NCBI GenBank assembly: GCA_030765055.1
Contig: CM060953.1
Location: 19,841,137 to 19,905,136 of the forward strand
Direction of reading: 5' to 3'
Length of the DNA stretch: 64,000 nt
Origin: Mantis religiosa
Taxonomy: Eukaryota > Arthropoda > Insecta > Mantodea > Mantidae
Part shown: piece after piece, positions 1-9,480 of the stretch
How the letters are laid out: each line of letters begins with the position of its first letter
Numbering within the stretch: the first letter of the stretch is position 1
The notes under the pieces: model-generated
What the model was told of the DNA's origin: nothing
Database searches by the model: none
The model's input: the letters and a program-made list of their open reading frames with translations, nothing else
Translations under genes and position numbers: made by a program

Positions 1-1404
1 AGTGGCACGGAAGCTTGCACGGGTAATTACCTTACCTAAGCCAGGGAAGGACCCCTAGCAACTAAACAGCCATAGGCCTATCAGCCTTCACCCATCCATT
101 AGCAATTTGTTTGAGAAAGTAATTCAGCAGCGGCTCCAAAGGATACTGGATAATCATCAGCTGCTACGACCCGAAAATTGGGTTTCCCGTGGCAGCACTC
201 CACAAATCACCAGCTCCTTCGACTTGTGGACGAAGCGGTGAAAGGGTTTAATAACGCGCTTTATCTTGCAGCCCTATTCCTCGTTATATCCAGAGCCTTC
301 GATTCGGTATGGCACGAAGGCCTCCTGCACTGACTCATACAATATAAAATCCCTTCCTACCTCATTCATCTATCGCATATTATCTCCAAAATCGATGCTT
401 CGAAGTAGTGAAGGATGCCATCCTTTCCCAACCATACGCCATAAATGCAGGTGTACCTCAGGGCAGTGACCTTGGGCCCCTGCTTTTCCTGGCATACATC
501 AATACACTTCCCCCCTTGAGAGGCTGCAACCTTTACCTGTTTGCCGATGACACAGCCATAACAACAGCATCTCACAAACATGACATCGCAGTGCACAGGG
601 CACAGATCCTTGCAAATATGATGTATGCCTGGTTCGCAACTTGGCGATTAAAACTCATTTCCACTAAGTCCCAAGCCGTCACCTTCACACGGCGTGCAAT
701 ACAAGATGTACCAAACCTCCGCCTCGGAGATACAGAAGTGCCATGGTCATCGCAGACAACATGCCTTGGTGTTATCTTGGACATGCGCCTTACCTGGAAG
801 GCACACATCACGACACTGGCTAACAAAGTAAATACAAGGATGGCCATGAAGTACCCACTGTACAACCGAAAATCTCCATTGGCTTTGAGAAACAAACTCC
901 TGCTTTACAAACAGATACTAAGGCCAGCATTGACCTACGCCTGCCAGGTCTGGGGTATAGCAGCAAAAACTCGTCTTTCCAAACTCCAAGTCCTACAACA
1001 CCCATACCTCCAGTCTGCAGTCGCAGCTGACTGGTACTTCCCAAACGACAATATCCATCTAGACATATCCTTCCCTAAATTATTTGACTACATACTCCAT
1101 CTATCTCACAACTTCCACTCACAACTTCCTAACAGTTACAATAATCTCATCCGTAGACTTGGAAAGTAAGACCTCGACCCCGGAGAACTACACAAAAAAC
1201 CCAGATTTGTGCTGTGACCACCTTAACCTAAATCTCCAATAAAAACACAACTACCTATTAGCCATAAAACTATATCGCAACCTGACCACCATCATTGAAA
1301 AACTTTCTCCATGCCAGTAAGGGACTTGCTCCCGGTATGGCTAGAGTCGAGGGACCCCCCTCTGCGGAGTAGGTACCGCCTTCATGGACTACACGACTTG
1401 AGCG
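1..1404 (+). mobile_element. Jockey-type LINE, 3' part (copy L1), degraded
   Basis: This is the 3' end of a non-LTR retrotransposon that enters the window already inside its reverse transcriptase. Positions 2-400 read as RT finger and palm (a KPGKD-like block, HRPISL, LFEKVIQQRL, then AFDSVWHEGLL) but only through stops and frame changes. From 408 a clean frame runs to 1169. The 3' untranslated part (1170 to about 1404) contains ATGCCAGTAAGGGAC, which matches the inverse of the 3' ends of the LINEs at 6.8 and 51.6 kb, so all three are one family. The upstream endonuclease lies outside the window. Confidence 0.9.
408..1169 (+). pseudogene. LINE reverse transcriptase C-terminal fragment, 253 codons
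   Basis: The reading frame carries RT motif B (AGVPQGSDLGPLLFL, residues 14-28) and the catalytic FADD box (residues 45-48), then the RT thumb and the C-terminal domain ending near LIRRLGK. In the family this protein performs target-primed reverse transcription. Here the frame starts at a chance ATG after motif A, and the upstream frame is broken by stops and indels, so no working polymerase can be made. Residues 61-253 align well with the intact copy at 7040-8908, including the TWRLK and TCLGVILDMRLTW segments. Confidence 0.88.
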
Positions 1405-2016
1405 GACCACTGACTCCACCTTGAAGACGGCTGATGGTTAATTTTACGTCTTTTTACTGCAACAGAAGTTGTTTTATATTTCTGAAAGACGGATCCCCGA
1501 ATCCACGTAATCCACAGATTCTCAATATTATCCTAATTTTCGGATGCTAGTAATCTGTGTTGCTACAGATAACAGTAATAATTATTTATATAATAAACTT
1601 TTATTACAGTCAAATGGCCATACAATAAGAGCTCAACTGCAAACAATTGCAAATTTTTCAGTTTTGCGCACTGACGCCTTTGTTCACATAGTCTTTGATT
1701 TGGCTCTTTTCCTGCACAGTTCTATGTGGTAACGTTCACATCTTTGTCCACAAAAGTTCCACTCACTCGTCTCTGCTGGCTCATGGTATAATGCAGTCTT
1801 ACATATGAGATGATGGAAACCGAGTACCGCAATTCTAGTAAACAAGTGCCCAATGACAAAGTTGGATGTGGTCAACGTCCGGTCAATCCATGGCCCCCGA
1901 TACAATAAATCTTGTGAAAGCAAGTTGAATGTCAGTTGCTGTGAGAATTTAAGAAAGATGTAGCATGGAAAGGTAATTGTACAGCTCATGCACTATAAAA
2001 AGTATCATTAAGTTAC
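1405..2016. repeat. Module K, copy 1
   Basis: This recurrent segment begins CTCCACCTTGAAGACGGCTG just after the LINE and runs into the R-core. It recurs at 25195, 36230, 59400 and 60480. The TTTTTACTGCAACAGAAGT and CTACAGATAACAGTAATAAT stretches are shared by most copies, with an AATAAA on + near 1592. The minus strand holds a Cys-rich ORF, listed separately. Its usual upstream partner, module G, is missing here because the LINE sits at that junction. Confidence 0.7.
1684..1989 (-). other. Cys-rich ORF of unknown function, copy 1 (101 codons)
   Basis: I do not recognise this protein. It has a somewhat hydrophobic N-terminus (MSCTITFPCYIFLKF) and a C-terminal FHHLICKTALYHEP...CGQRCERYHIELC region. 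Related ORFs lie at 25320-25697, about 36470-36730 and 61177-61470, always antisense inside module K. Copies fall into two pairs, with this one closest to the 25-kb copy. The cysteines are not maintained between pairs (C to H, S or R changes), which argues against selection for a disulfide-rich product. It may be a non-functional ORF within a transposon. Confidence 0.35.
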
Positions 2017-2340
2017 AAAATTGTTACTTATATATTTACTTCAGATGACTTCCATTCTCAAACAGAATTACTTGTATGGTAAAATTTATATTAATATGTA
2101 TCCCAATTACTGTTTAATTTAACAGAACTAGGTGAAAATAAACTTTAGGTATACGTAAACAGTATAAATACCTTTCAATAAAACACTTTGTAAATAAATA
2201 CAAATTTTCTTCAAGGTGGTAGGATATTACTGGTGGAGCCATCTGTTGACAGGAAGACGAGGTCGGAACTTTAGCCTCTGTTAATTTATTTCATAACTAA
2301 AGTTGCCTCTTGGAGGCTAATTGAGAACTAAGAGAGCGTG
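2017..2340 (+). repeat. R-core copy 1
   Basis: R-core layout: an AT-rich lead (TTACTTATATATTTACTTCAG), a CTTCACCGNGGTAGGATATTAC-like box, the key motif at 2232-2245 (GGTGGAGCCATCTG), then GACGAGGTCGGAAC and a GGTTAATTAAGAACTAA-like end. It is non-coding as far as I can see. Here it is followed by the long spacer (TTTATAAAACTTTTAACATC, GTCGGTTAAACATTAAACTGG, GTGCCTTGCAAGAAATTTTC) that leads into PLE-B. Confidence 0.85.
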
Positions 2341-2682
2341 TCATGAAAACGTACATGGTAGGCATTTATAAAACTTTTAACATCTGTGTGTCGGTTAAAC
2401 ATTAAACTGGGCATTTAGATTCAGTGCCTTGCAAGAAATTTTCGATGTAATTTGCCGTCTCACACAACAGGTCCTTAGGTGTAATATTGTTCTAAAATTA
2501 ACATAAATTTAAGAGGAATTAGTGCTCGATGCTCCATATATTGCTAGTGTTTACCATTGCTGGACTCCATAAATTTTCCATAAGAACCAATAAATTTGGC
2601 CCCGCACATCAAGTTCAATGTACTTCCTTTAAAATCTTGTAATTAATACAAAGTAAACCCCCAACAACAAAAACTCAAGTAT
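2341..2682. repeat. Spacer between R-core and PLE-B
   Basis: AT-rich spacer shared with the regions after R-cores at 25.7, 36.8, 53.3 and 61.5 kb. Landmarks are CAACAGGTCCTTAGGTGTAA and GTGCTCGATGCTCCATATAT. I see no coding content. It is uninterrupted here and therefore serves as an empty-site reference for the LTR-A insertions at 5.5, 29.2 and 37.4 kb (AATACAAAGTAAA). Confidence 0.6.
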
Positions 2683-2940
2683 GTACCGGATAAACTGCAA
2701 AGACTGTCAACTCTTACATTTTCAAAAGAAAAATTAAGTTTAACATTAGGCTGAAAGTGCGTTTTAGAAAAATAAAGAACAGTGACATTGGCAGTAGCGT
2801 ACATTTATGGAATGAGAATGACGATATAGAACAATAAATACCTTTATTAAAAAGTGTTCAGGGTCCAACTGCATTAACCATGCATATGGAGAAAAACTGT
2901 CCAATTTTGAGTCTACCTTTGAAGAGAACCTAAAATGTAA
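2683..2940 (+). pseudogene. PLE-B C-terminal remnant, copy 1
   Basis: Degraded C-terminus of a Penelope-like element protein (RT plus GIY-YIG endonuclease in the family). Across broken frames one can read INCKDC, a LNIRLK-like segment, then NDDIEQ and LLKSVQGPTALT. The same order is clearer in the copies at 24863 and 38108. It ends where SINE-A begins. No copy in this window has an intact GIY-YIG domain. Confidence 0.65.
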
Positions 2941-3176
2941 TGTGTAGTGTTTAAAGCCCGCTCTTAATAAACGCGGCACCACAGGTGGTGACACTTATGT
3001 TACAAGAGATGAAGATGCAATGGTGGAATGAAATGTCGAAGGTAACCGGAGATTCCGGAGAAAACTCGTCCCAGCAGCATGTTGTCAACCACAAATTTTA
3101 CAAATTTAACTTAGGATAGAACCCGGGCAGCATTGGCGAGAGTAGAGAGGTTTAGCCACTCAGCCACACCACGCAG
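2941..3176 (-). mobile_element. SINE-A copy 1 (tRNA-derived)
   Basis: On the minus strand the head reads as a degraded tRNA-like promoter: A-box-like TGGCTGAGTGGCTAAACC near the right end and B-box-like CCCGGGTTCTATCC. The body carries TCCGGAGAAAACTCGTCCCAG on +, and the 3' tail is GCTTTAAACACTACAC. It is more diverged than copy 2 at 3.6 kb, and the B box has lost the CGA core, so Pol III activity is unlikely. Confidence 0.75.
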
Positions 3177-3590
3177 CTAAGATTCAGAACCTCAAGTTTA
3201 TCAAGACAACAACGGAGACGCCACTATTGCTTCAGAGGCCTTGGTGCGGGCGCTGCAAGCCCTTAGCCCTCCAGACACATCGGTCGTTACGAAGAGGAAC
3301 CTCGGGCCGAACATTCGAGCCCCTCCCAAAGGGGAGCTGTTCGGATTGGGTTGGACTCGAGGGGTCAGTGTGTTTCCCACACCAGCATGAGATTGGATAC
3401 CTCCGGACAGTCCTCGGCTGCCCAGTTAGGGCAGAGGTTTGCCTACAACATCGGGAGGACCAACCTGCAGGGACAGTAGAAGGTGTGTTAGATTACCAGG
3501 TGGCCGCACCGAGGTTTTTGGTAGTCTACCCGACGGGGTTCACACGCGTATGTGGCGTATCCACTTGCACCTGGGGGGTCCTTAGAATTG
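3177..3590. repeat. GC-rich block 1, first half
   Basis: GC-rich island in AT-rich surroundings, recurring at 26.89-27.28 and 54.49-54.85 kb. Landmarks are ACGAAGAGGAACCTCGGGCC, GGGAGCTGTTCGGATTGGG and AGATTACCAGGTGG. It is distantly homologous to the second half of the same block (4.11-4.57 kb): both contain CGGATTGGGTTGGACTCGAG. The open frames inside are not conserved between copies. It is not recognisably rRNA, and its origin is unknown. Confidence 0.55.
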
Positions 3591-3831
3591 ATATATGTAG
3601 TGTTTAACGCCCGCTGTTACTACATACGGCACCGTAGGCGGTGACACTTGTGATACGTGAGATGAAGGTGGAGCACCGGAGGAAGAGATGGCGGGGGAAG
3701 CCGGAGGTCCCGGAGAAAACCCGCCTCAGCAACGGGTTGTCCACCACAAATCTCAGCTTGCGGTCACCTGGGATCGAACCCGGGCCGCCTTGGTGAGAAA
3801 CAAGTGGTCTAGCCACTGAGCCACGGCGCGG
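3591..3831 (-). mobile_element. SINE-A copy 2, best preserved
   Basis: Reading on the minus strand, the A box TGGCTCAGTGG (3813-3823) and B box GGGTTCGATCC (3771-3781) match the Pol III consensus exactly. The body ends in a GCGGGCGTTAAACACTACAT tail. The site is empty in the paralogous block at 54.86 kb (GGGGCCCCTTAGACTGAAGG), and CCTTAGA/CGTTAGA at the two edges looks like the target-site duplication. This makes it the type copy of the family in this window. Confidence 0.88.
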
Positions 3832-4109
3832 TAAGGCTCGTTAGACTGAAGGTATTGCACCGAAGTTTTCCATTGCTTCTGGGTTGATAGGGGTCGGGAT
3901 CTTTGAACTTTCGGGCTGACCTCGTTGTACAAGTCGACATTAGCTGAGGATGTTAGGAAGGTCCTAACGAAACGTGATCTAGGTAAACACTAGCAATATA
4001 TGTTCGACTAGAGATTATATTAATTTTGTACTTCATTGCATCATAGTCTTTATATATAGGAATTGTTTAACAAATTTGTTTTCTCAAAAACTACTCCAAG
4101 GATTTTAAT
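3832..4109. repeat. AT-rich linker of GC block 1
   Basis: Linker shared with 27.53-27.81 and 54.86-55.14 kb. It contains TGATCTAGGTAAACAC, AATATATGTTCGACTAG and a TACTTCATTGTATCATAGTC segment that also lies beside the SINE-B copies at 22.3 and 33.3 kb. I see no gene. Confidence 0.55.
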
Positions 4110-4575
4110 TAAAACACGACATGTGTATAGCCCCCGTAGGGGAGGGGATCCGTCCCCTTCAGCTGCCCTTTGCTGACGCTACGACACCTAGCACTCGTGG
4201 AATCTCTGACGCTACTAGAGGAAACTCGGACCAAACATTCAAGCCCCATCCTTAATGGGAGTTTTTCGGATTGGGTTGGACTCGAGGGACAGTGGTTCCT
4301 GATACCCGTGGGAGATCGGGTACGTCTCCGGACGGGGTTGAGGGAAGCCATATATTCCCGCGTACTAGCCTGCATAGCTAGTAGGTGTGCTAGATCACCA
4401 GGCGTCCCTATCGAATTTAATCGGTAGATTTCCTATTTGGGTTTTGCGCGCGTAAGTGGTATATCCCCTACCATCCCGTCTTGAGTCCACAGGACCAGAG
4501 GAGCGACTTGTTATTCTCTAGGTCTTGACCTATGGAAAGCCCCACAGAGGCGCCGGGCGCCCTTTGTATGTTTCA
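4110..4575. repeat. GC-rich block 1, second half
   Basis: Runs from CCCCGTAGGGGAGGGGATCC to GGCGCCGGGCGCC, with CGGATTGGGTTGGACTCGAG and CTAGATCACCAGGCG in common with the first half. This implies an old internal duplication of about 400 bp. Copies are at 27.82-28.28 and 55.15-55.62 kb. It encodes nothing recognisable in either direction. Confidence 0.55.
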
Positions 4576-4897
4576 TATTTAGCATTTGTGCTCATAATGC
4601 TTCCTGTTATAGTTTATTCCTATTTCACTTAAATAACTTTTCACTGTACCAATTAGACCTCGGTACATGTGTAGACCAGTTCGGTGTAGTTCATAAATAT
4701 CTTGTGGATCTGCAGTAGCCATGGAAACAAGATAGGTAAGGACATCATAAGAGATATTTTGCATCTCCGCTACCGAGGTGGGATATAAAACTAAACAGTG
4801 GCACTACCGCTCTTAGGGCATAATAATTGCACTATTTAAGTGTTCAAAAGGGTTAAGATCACAATTTGATATATATCATGAAAGAAGGTTAGAACGT
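4576..4897. repeat. Spacer J copy 1, with minus-strand ORF
   Basis: Shared with 28.28-28.60 and 41.35-41.60 kb. The minus strand has a 61-codon frame (4579-4764) with TYLVSMATADPQDIYELHR. The same peptide can be followed in the two other copies, and part of it occurs in inverted orientation at 47.28 and 56.44 kb. I do not recognise it. It may be a relic of a retroelement protein. Confidence 0.4.
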
Positions 4898-5087
4898 TTG
4901 TTGTTTATATATTTAATTCACATGACTTCCATTGTCATACAGAATTACTTCTTAGGTCAAATTTATGTCAACATTTATTCTAATTACTGTATACCTTTTA
5001 TCAGTGAAACGCGAATGAGTTTTGACCATTCCCCTCGTTCAATTGTTTGACACCCTGGTGGTTAGTTAAGAACTAAAAGAGCGTGTA
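4898..5087 (+). repeat. R-core copy 2, internally deleted
   Basis: The lead (TTGTTTATATATTTAATTCA) and the end (GGTTAGTTAAGAACTAAAAG) are present. About 130 bp in the middle, including the GGTGGAGCCATCTG motif, are missing. The same deletion is present in the copy at 28600-28790, so it arose before those two regions were duplicated. Confidence 0.75.
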
Positions 5088-5498
5088 ATTATAAAGTACA
5101 TAGTACATAGATATATAACTTTTTACGTGGACATGTGTATTGGTTAAATAGTAAATAGGTAAATTAAGTATAGATGGTTGCCTGAAGTTTTAATGACATT
5201 TGCCCTCTCAGATAACTGGTCCTTAGGTGTAACATTTTTTTTAAATTAGAACAACTAAACTGGGCATTTAAATTTCCTGCCTTGCAAGAGCTTTCCAACG
5301 ATACCTGCCCTCTTGTACTACAGGTCCATATGTGTAACATTCTTCGAATATTAGTAAAACTTTGATTCGAACTGGTATTCGATGCTCCATATATTTCTGG
5401 TTTTCACCATCCCAGGACTACACACCTTTTCCAAAAGAACATGTTACTTTGCCCACAGAATAATCTCAGTGTTCCACAGCTTTCGAAATCATATATAC
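5088..5498. repeat. Spacer before LTR-A copy 1
   Basis: Same spacer type as 2341-2682, with a small internal duplication: CTAAACTGGGCATTTAAATT and GGTCCTTAGGTGTAACATT sit next to a second related CAGGTCCATATGTGTAACAT unit. The 28.79-29.20 kb copy shows the same arrangement. Confidence 0.5.
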
Positions 5499-6013
5499 TG
5501 TCACGAGGCATTGTTTTGCGGCGGGCTACGGCCCGCACGTATGGAAACGACGTCAAAGAGAGAAAGAGTGAGAGAAGCGGAGAAATAAAGAGACAGAAGT
5601 GCGCCAAGCCAGGACTAAGCTGGCGCGAGCTAGCGCTGGCCGAGAGGGAAAGAGACGGAGATAGTCTGGATAATTCTTCTCTTTCTCTCGCCATCGTGAA
5701 AGATCGTCTTTCTTGTACAAGTTTCGAGAAACGATTGTTGTGTTATAAATAAGAGAGAAGCGCACTCAGCTGCCAGTCAGTGAATGGAGTTTTGGTGCAG
5801 TGTATGGACATTTGAACTATTTCTAGTTGAGAACTGGTAATCGTGTAGTAATTTGAAAGTGAATTCTTTTGTTTGTTTTCGTGTGGTGAAGCCACGAGAG
5901 ACTGCGTGTGTATGTTGCTGCAAAGGGCTGTACAAATGTCGTTCTATGGAAATAAAGAGCATTTAGAGCTTCTGCAAACTTGACTTTCAATTTTACCAAC
6001 CCACAAAGTGACA
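5499..6013 (+). mobile_element. Solo LTR-A copy 1 (515 bp)
   Basis: Starts TGTCAC and ends GTGACA, a perfect 6-bp TG...CA terminal inversion, flanked by ATAC and ACAC, probably a 4-bp target duplication with one change. Its internal order fits an LTR: a TATA box TATAAAT (5744-5750), an initiator-like TCAGTG (5777-5782), then AATAAA (5951-5956) about 57 bp before the end. The uninterrupted site is seen at about 2660 and 46310. Copies 2 and 3 occupy the identical site at 29.2 and 37.4 kb. No internal retrovirus-like genes are nearby. Confidence 0.75.
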
Positions 6014-6340
6014 ACACAAAGGGAAGACTACAGATCAAAGCTCAGGTTGTGTACCTGATAAACTGCAAATACTGACAACATTTACAACGTCAAAAACCAA
6101 AATTAAGTTGAACATTAGAGTATTTGAAAACATCAAGAACAGACAAATCAGCAGTATGGGCCATTTATGTAATGAGAATCACGATATAGAACAAGAAATC
6201 TGTATATTAAAATGTGTTCAATGTTCAACTGCATTAACCACGTTGGAAAGCAATATGATGGAAAACTAAAATTTCGACACCACCTTGTAAGAGAACCTGA
6301 AATGAAATGTGTTTTATTTAACGTCTGGTTTCAATATATT
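6014..6340 (+). pseudogene. PLE-B C-terminal remnant, copy 2
   Basis: Broken frames still show INCKY, RVFENIKNRQISS and NENHDIEQEICILKCVQ, followed by LTTLESN, YDGKLKF and EPEMKCVLFN. Unlike copies 1, 4, 8 and 9 it is not cut by SINE-A, and continues through TTTTATTTAACGTCTGGTTT straight into the DDE-T C-terminus. Confidence 0.65.
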
Positions 6341-6838
6341 AACGGAGGAAAAAATTGAAAGAATTATAATTTGTGACAATGGGATGCAAACAGTGAGGAT
6401 GACAGTAATAATGACTTAACAGAAGAAGATATGTCAGGCGTAGAAGTTTTAAAATAAGTAAAAGGCAAATTATTTGACTCAGTTTTACGTTATTGCAAGT
6501 GAAAAAGGTTTCTGGAATAAGAGTATTTCATTTTTTGGAGACTGAAAGATTTCCCTGAATAGCGACATATGAAATAAAGCATCCAGTGACTCTTGGGAGG
6601 GTGAAGTCATCGTAGTGAGATATCACTTTCGCTGAAGCCCAGGGAAAAAAACCATGGTGTGGCCCAGCTAGAAGCATAGTGAGCGCGAATTTTTGTAATT
6701 TCATTCCTAACTCTATTACCAGCCATTCTCTGATCGCGTCTTGTTGCAAATTTTATCTTGTAGCTAGTATTCTCAGGAAACTATAATTGCACAACACAAA
6801 AATACCAATTACCCAATTATCCATCTAAATTACGAATT
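6341..6838 (+). pseudogene. DDE-T transposase terminus and 3' flank (copy 1)
   Basis: The acidic end of the DDE-T protein is visible (DSNNDLTEEDMSGVEVLK-like), then the 3' flank with AAAACCTTTCTGGAA-like and GAGATATCACT (6617-6627) landmarks. The catalytic part is absent. A LINE interrupts it at about 6838. The uninterrupted paralogue is 30061-30585. Confidence 0.6.
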
Positions 6839-8926
6839 CTGCAGCAGCACAGAGGTGTCGTTGAAGGTGAACCCTGCTCCATGGAACAGGGGCCTTCGAC
6901 TTATTGCCATCCCGGGACAGTGTCCCTTACTGGCATTTTAAGAAGGATGAATAACAGATGGTGGTTTGATGGCTGGTTTTTGTTCTGATGAATTGGGTTT
7001 TAAAGAGAAGGGATGAAATTCAATATGAGAGTGATAGGTTTATGATGTGCCTAGAGAGGTTCTGGGGTGTTTGTAGGTAGCCCCGGGGTCTATATCATAT
7101 TCCCCGAGACCCCTGATGAGTTGATTGAAACTAGAAGGTAGGTCAGAGTAGAATTTATGTGAGAGTTTTTGGATGTAGGTGGTGAGCTTGGGAAATGAAA
7201 GATCTTGGTGTATGTTGTTATTTGGGATGTACCACTCAGCACCTGTAGCAATTCTTAAATATCGGTTTTGCAGGACCTGGAGTTTATATAAATTTGAGGG
7301 GGCTGCAGCACCCCATACCTGACATGCATAAGTTATCGCCGGCCTCAGTATTTGTTGGTAAATGAGGATCTTGTTCCTGAGACTCATTGGTGACTTTTTA
7401 TTGTATAATGCATAGAGCATGCCCATGCGTTTTGTAATTTTGGAGGCGACAGAAAGGATGTGGGCTTCCCAAGTTAGGCGCATGTCCAGTGTAACTCCAA
7501 GATATTGGGCTTGGATGCTCCAGGGAATGTGTTCTCCTGCGAGGTGCAGCTCTGGTACGTCCTGGGTTTGACGTCGGGTGAAGGTGACTGCCTGCGACTT
7601 TGCGGCGTTTATACGTAATCGCCAGGTTAGGAACCAGGCGGAAATCATGGTAGCATATTTCTGTAGGCGTTGTACAGCAATATGATGTTGACATGAGGCC
7701 GTGGTGATTGCTGTATCGTCAGCGAATAAATAGAGTTTGCAGCTCCAGATAGTGGGAAGGGTGTTGATGTAAGTTAAGAAGAGCAGGGGGCCAAGTACAC
7801 TACCTTGGGGTACCCCTGCATTGATGAAATAGGTTTGGGAAGCAATGTCATCTCTGACGACAGAAAAGGTGCGTTGCGTGAGGTAATGGTTGACAAGATG
7901 GATTATGTAGGGGGGAAAGTTGTAATTTATTAAACGGTAGAGGAGGCCTTGATGCCAGACAGAGTCGAAGGCCTTTGAAATATCAAGGAAGAGAGCTGCG
8001 ACGTACTGACGATTATTGAATGCGCGGGTCACCTCGTCTACCAGACGTAACAGTTGGTGCGATGTGGAGTGGCATCGGCGGAATCCAAATTGTTCCGGGC
8101 GCAGGATGTTCAACTCATCTAGGAGCTTTTGGAGGCGATGTTTGATTACCTTCTCAAATAGTTTGCTGATTGCTGGTAGCAGACTAATGGGTCGGTGGTT
8201 TTCGATGAGTTTAGAATCCTTGCCGGGTTTGGGGATGGTAATGAGCTTGGCATGTTTCCATTTTTTGGGAAAGTAGGAGAGAAGGAGCACACTATTGAAG
8301 AGATGGACTATTAGTGCTACCCAGTTTTGCGGGAGTACCTTGAAGGCAGCGTAAGGTATGTGATCGTAGCCAGCAGCTTTGTAAGGTCTGACTGAAGTGA
8401 TTAAACCTTTGACCTCAGCGATGGTGGTGAGGTGCACTTCATCTGTATTATAGGGAGAGGAAAGGAAATGTTGTACCTGCTGTTCAATTTCTGCGACCTG
8501 TTCATGGTCGAGGGATTCTGCAGGATGGAAGGTAGCTGCCAGGTGTTCGGCTAGGAGTTCCACTTTTTCTCTAGAGGATTGTGCTGTTCTTTGGCCGTCA
8601 GTAAGTGGCGGGTCGGAGGTGGGTATTCGGAGCAGAGCCTTAGACATCCTCCAGAGAGAGACATCGGTGGTGTCGAGTGTACATAATTTCCTCTCCCATT
8701 CTTCGTTGAAGTGGTCTGCTAGTTCCAGCTTCACTACGTTTTGGAGTCGATTCCATTCCCTCTTATCTTGTGGTTGGCGCGTGTTTTGAAATTTCCGCCG
8801 TGCTCTGTTTTTAGCCGAGATGAGTTGGCGCAAATGTTTTGGGAGGGGTTTAAGGGGACTATGTGGAGATTTGCGGACAGGAGTTGCTTCGCGCATGGCA
8901 TCAGCCATGGTGGTATTCTGGCTTAG
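6839..8926 (-). mobile_element. Jockey-type LINE copy L2, 5'-truncated
   Basis: About 2.09 kb inserted in reverse. The 3' untranslated end (6839-7039) carries GCCAGTAAGGGACACTGTCC on the minus strand, the family's 3' signature. The coding part is uninterrupted, but the element stops just upstream of the first ATG, so the nucleic-acid-binding ORF and the AP-like endonuclease of Jockey elements are missing. The same position in the 30.5-kb paralogue has no insert. I could not define a convincing target duplication. Confidence 0.9.
7040..8908 (-). CDS. LINE reverse transcriptase, 622 codons, intact frame
   Basis: Reverse transcriptase of a Jockey-clade LINE; in intact family members the protein copies element RNA at a nicked target. 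Visible parts: a linker (residues 1-160); RT finger motifs KAAGYDHIPYAAFK (177-190) and HRPISLLPAISKLFEKV (238-254); EQFGFRR (272-278); motif A FLDISKAFDSVW (307-318) with catalytic D309; motif B AGVPQGSVLGPLLFL (364-378); the catalytic FADD (395-398); and the C-terminal region with QYLGVTLDMRLTW. There is no stop or frameshift in 1.87 kb, unlike every other ORF here. The ATG at 8908 is simply the first after a 5' truncation, so the native protein was longer and no promoter is present. Confidence 0.93.
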   Translation of the reverse strand: MADAMREATPVRKSPHSPLKPLPKHLRQLISAKNRARRKFQNTRQPQDKREWNRLQNVVKLELADHFNEEWERKLCTLDTTDVSLWRMSKALLRIPTSDPPLTDGQRTAQSSREKVELLAEHLAATFHPAESLDHEQVAEIEQQVQHFLSSPYNTDEVHLTTIAEVKGLITSVRPYKAAGYDHIPYAAFKVLPQNWVALIVHLFNSVLLLSYFPKKWKHAKLITIPKPGKDSKLIENHRPISLLPAISKLFEKVIKHRLQKLLDELNILRPEQFGFRRCHSTSHQLLRLVDEVTRAFNNRQYVAALFLDISKAFDSVWHQGLLYRLINYNFPPYIIHLVNHYLTQRTFSVVRDDIASQTYFINAGVPQGSVLGPLLFLTYINTLPTIWSCKLYLFADDTAITTASCQHHIAVQRLQKYATMISAWFLTWRLRINAAKSQAVTFTRRQTQDVPELHLAGEHIPWSIQAQYLGVTLDMRLTWEAHILSVASKITKRMGMLYALYNKKSPMSLRNKILIYQQILRPAITYACQVWGAAAPSNLYKLQVLQNRYLRIATGAEWYIPNNNIHQDLSFPKLTTYIQKLSHKFYSDLPSSFNQLIRGLGEYDIDPGATYKHPRTSLGTS

Positions 8927-9250
8927 AAATTGTAGTTTATATGTTCAAGTCAGAAGACTTCCATTCTCATATAAAATTATTTTCTTTTGTCAAATTTTTA
9001 TCAAAATACAGTCTAATTACTATTTACATTTATACAATAAATGCAAATAAATCTAAAGTATACGAAAAAAGTATATATACAGTTCCTGTTAATGCTTCGG
9101 AAATAATTAGAAATTTTCTTCACCGCAGTAGGATATTACTGGTGGAGCCATCTTTGGACGACAAGACAAGGTTCGAACATTATTATCTGGCAATATGTTT
9201 GAGAATTAATGTTGTTCTTCTGGCGGTTAGTTAAGAACTAATGGAGCATG
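8927..9250 (+). repeat. R-core copy 3
   Basis: Motif at 9141-9153 reads GGTGGAGCCATCT followed by TTGG. The lead directly abuts the LINE 5' junction. Followed by a spacer leading to the hAT insertion. Confidence 0.82.
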
Positions 9251-9480
9251 TGTTTATAACGTATGTAGTATGTATTTATAGAACCTTTCACGTGAGTTTG
9301 CGTGCGTCTGTATGTTGGTTAAATACTAAACTGGCCATCGGCAAACATGTACTCAAAGGACATGACGTAATGTCGAACAGGTGAAGGCATGTACCCGTTC
9401 AGAATCAGTGGTGGACTGGCCACTAGTTAAATAAGTACACGTACTTGAGGCCATCTATTTTGGTCTATGATACCTTAGGT
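9251..9480. repeat. Spacer before hAT-1
   Basis: Shared with 30.85-31.11 and 39.15-39.40 kb (ATGACGTAATGTCGAACAGG, TATTTTGGTCTA, GATACCTTAGG). It ends in CCTTAGGT (9473-9480), the left copy of the hAT-1 target duplication. Confidence 0.6.

Noticed and set aside
3604..3831. Possible tRNA genes at the near-perfect A and B boxes
   Set aside because: The boxes belong to SINE-A/B/C bodies; the acceptor stem and anticodon arm do not fold as a tRNA, and the sequence continues into a repeated tail.
3177..4575. Ribosomal RNA gene fragment in the GC-rich blocks
   Set aside because: No stretch resembles conserved 18S or 28S core sequence, and the internal duplication does not fit rDNA.
7398..8926. Extra frames inside the LINE (for example 7398-7694 on -, 8016-8276 and 8741-8926 on +)
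   Set aside because: Shadow frames of the 622-codon RT; the same shadows recur antisense in L4 (52790-53089).
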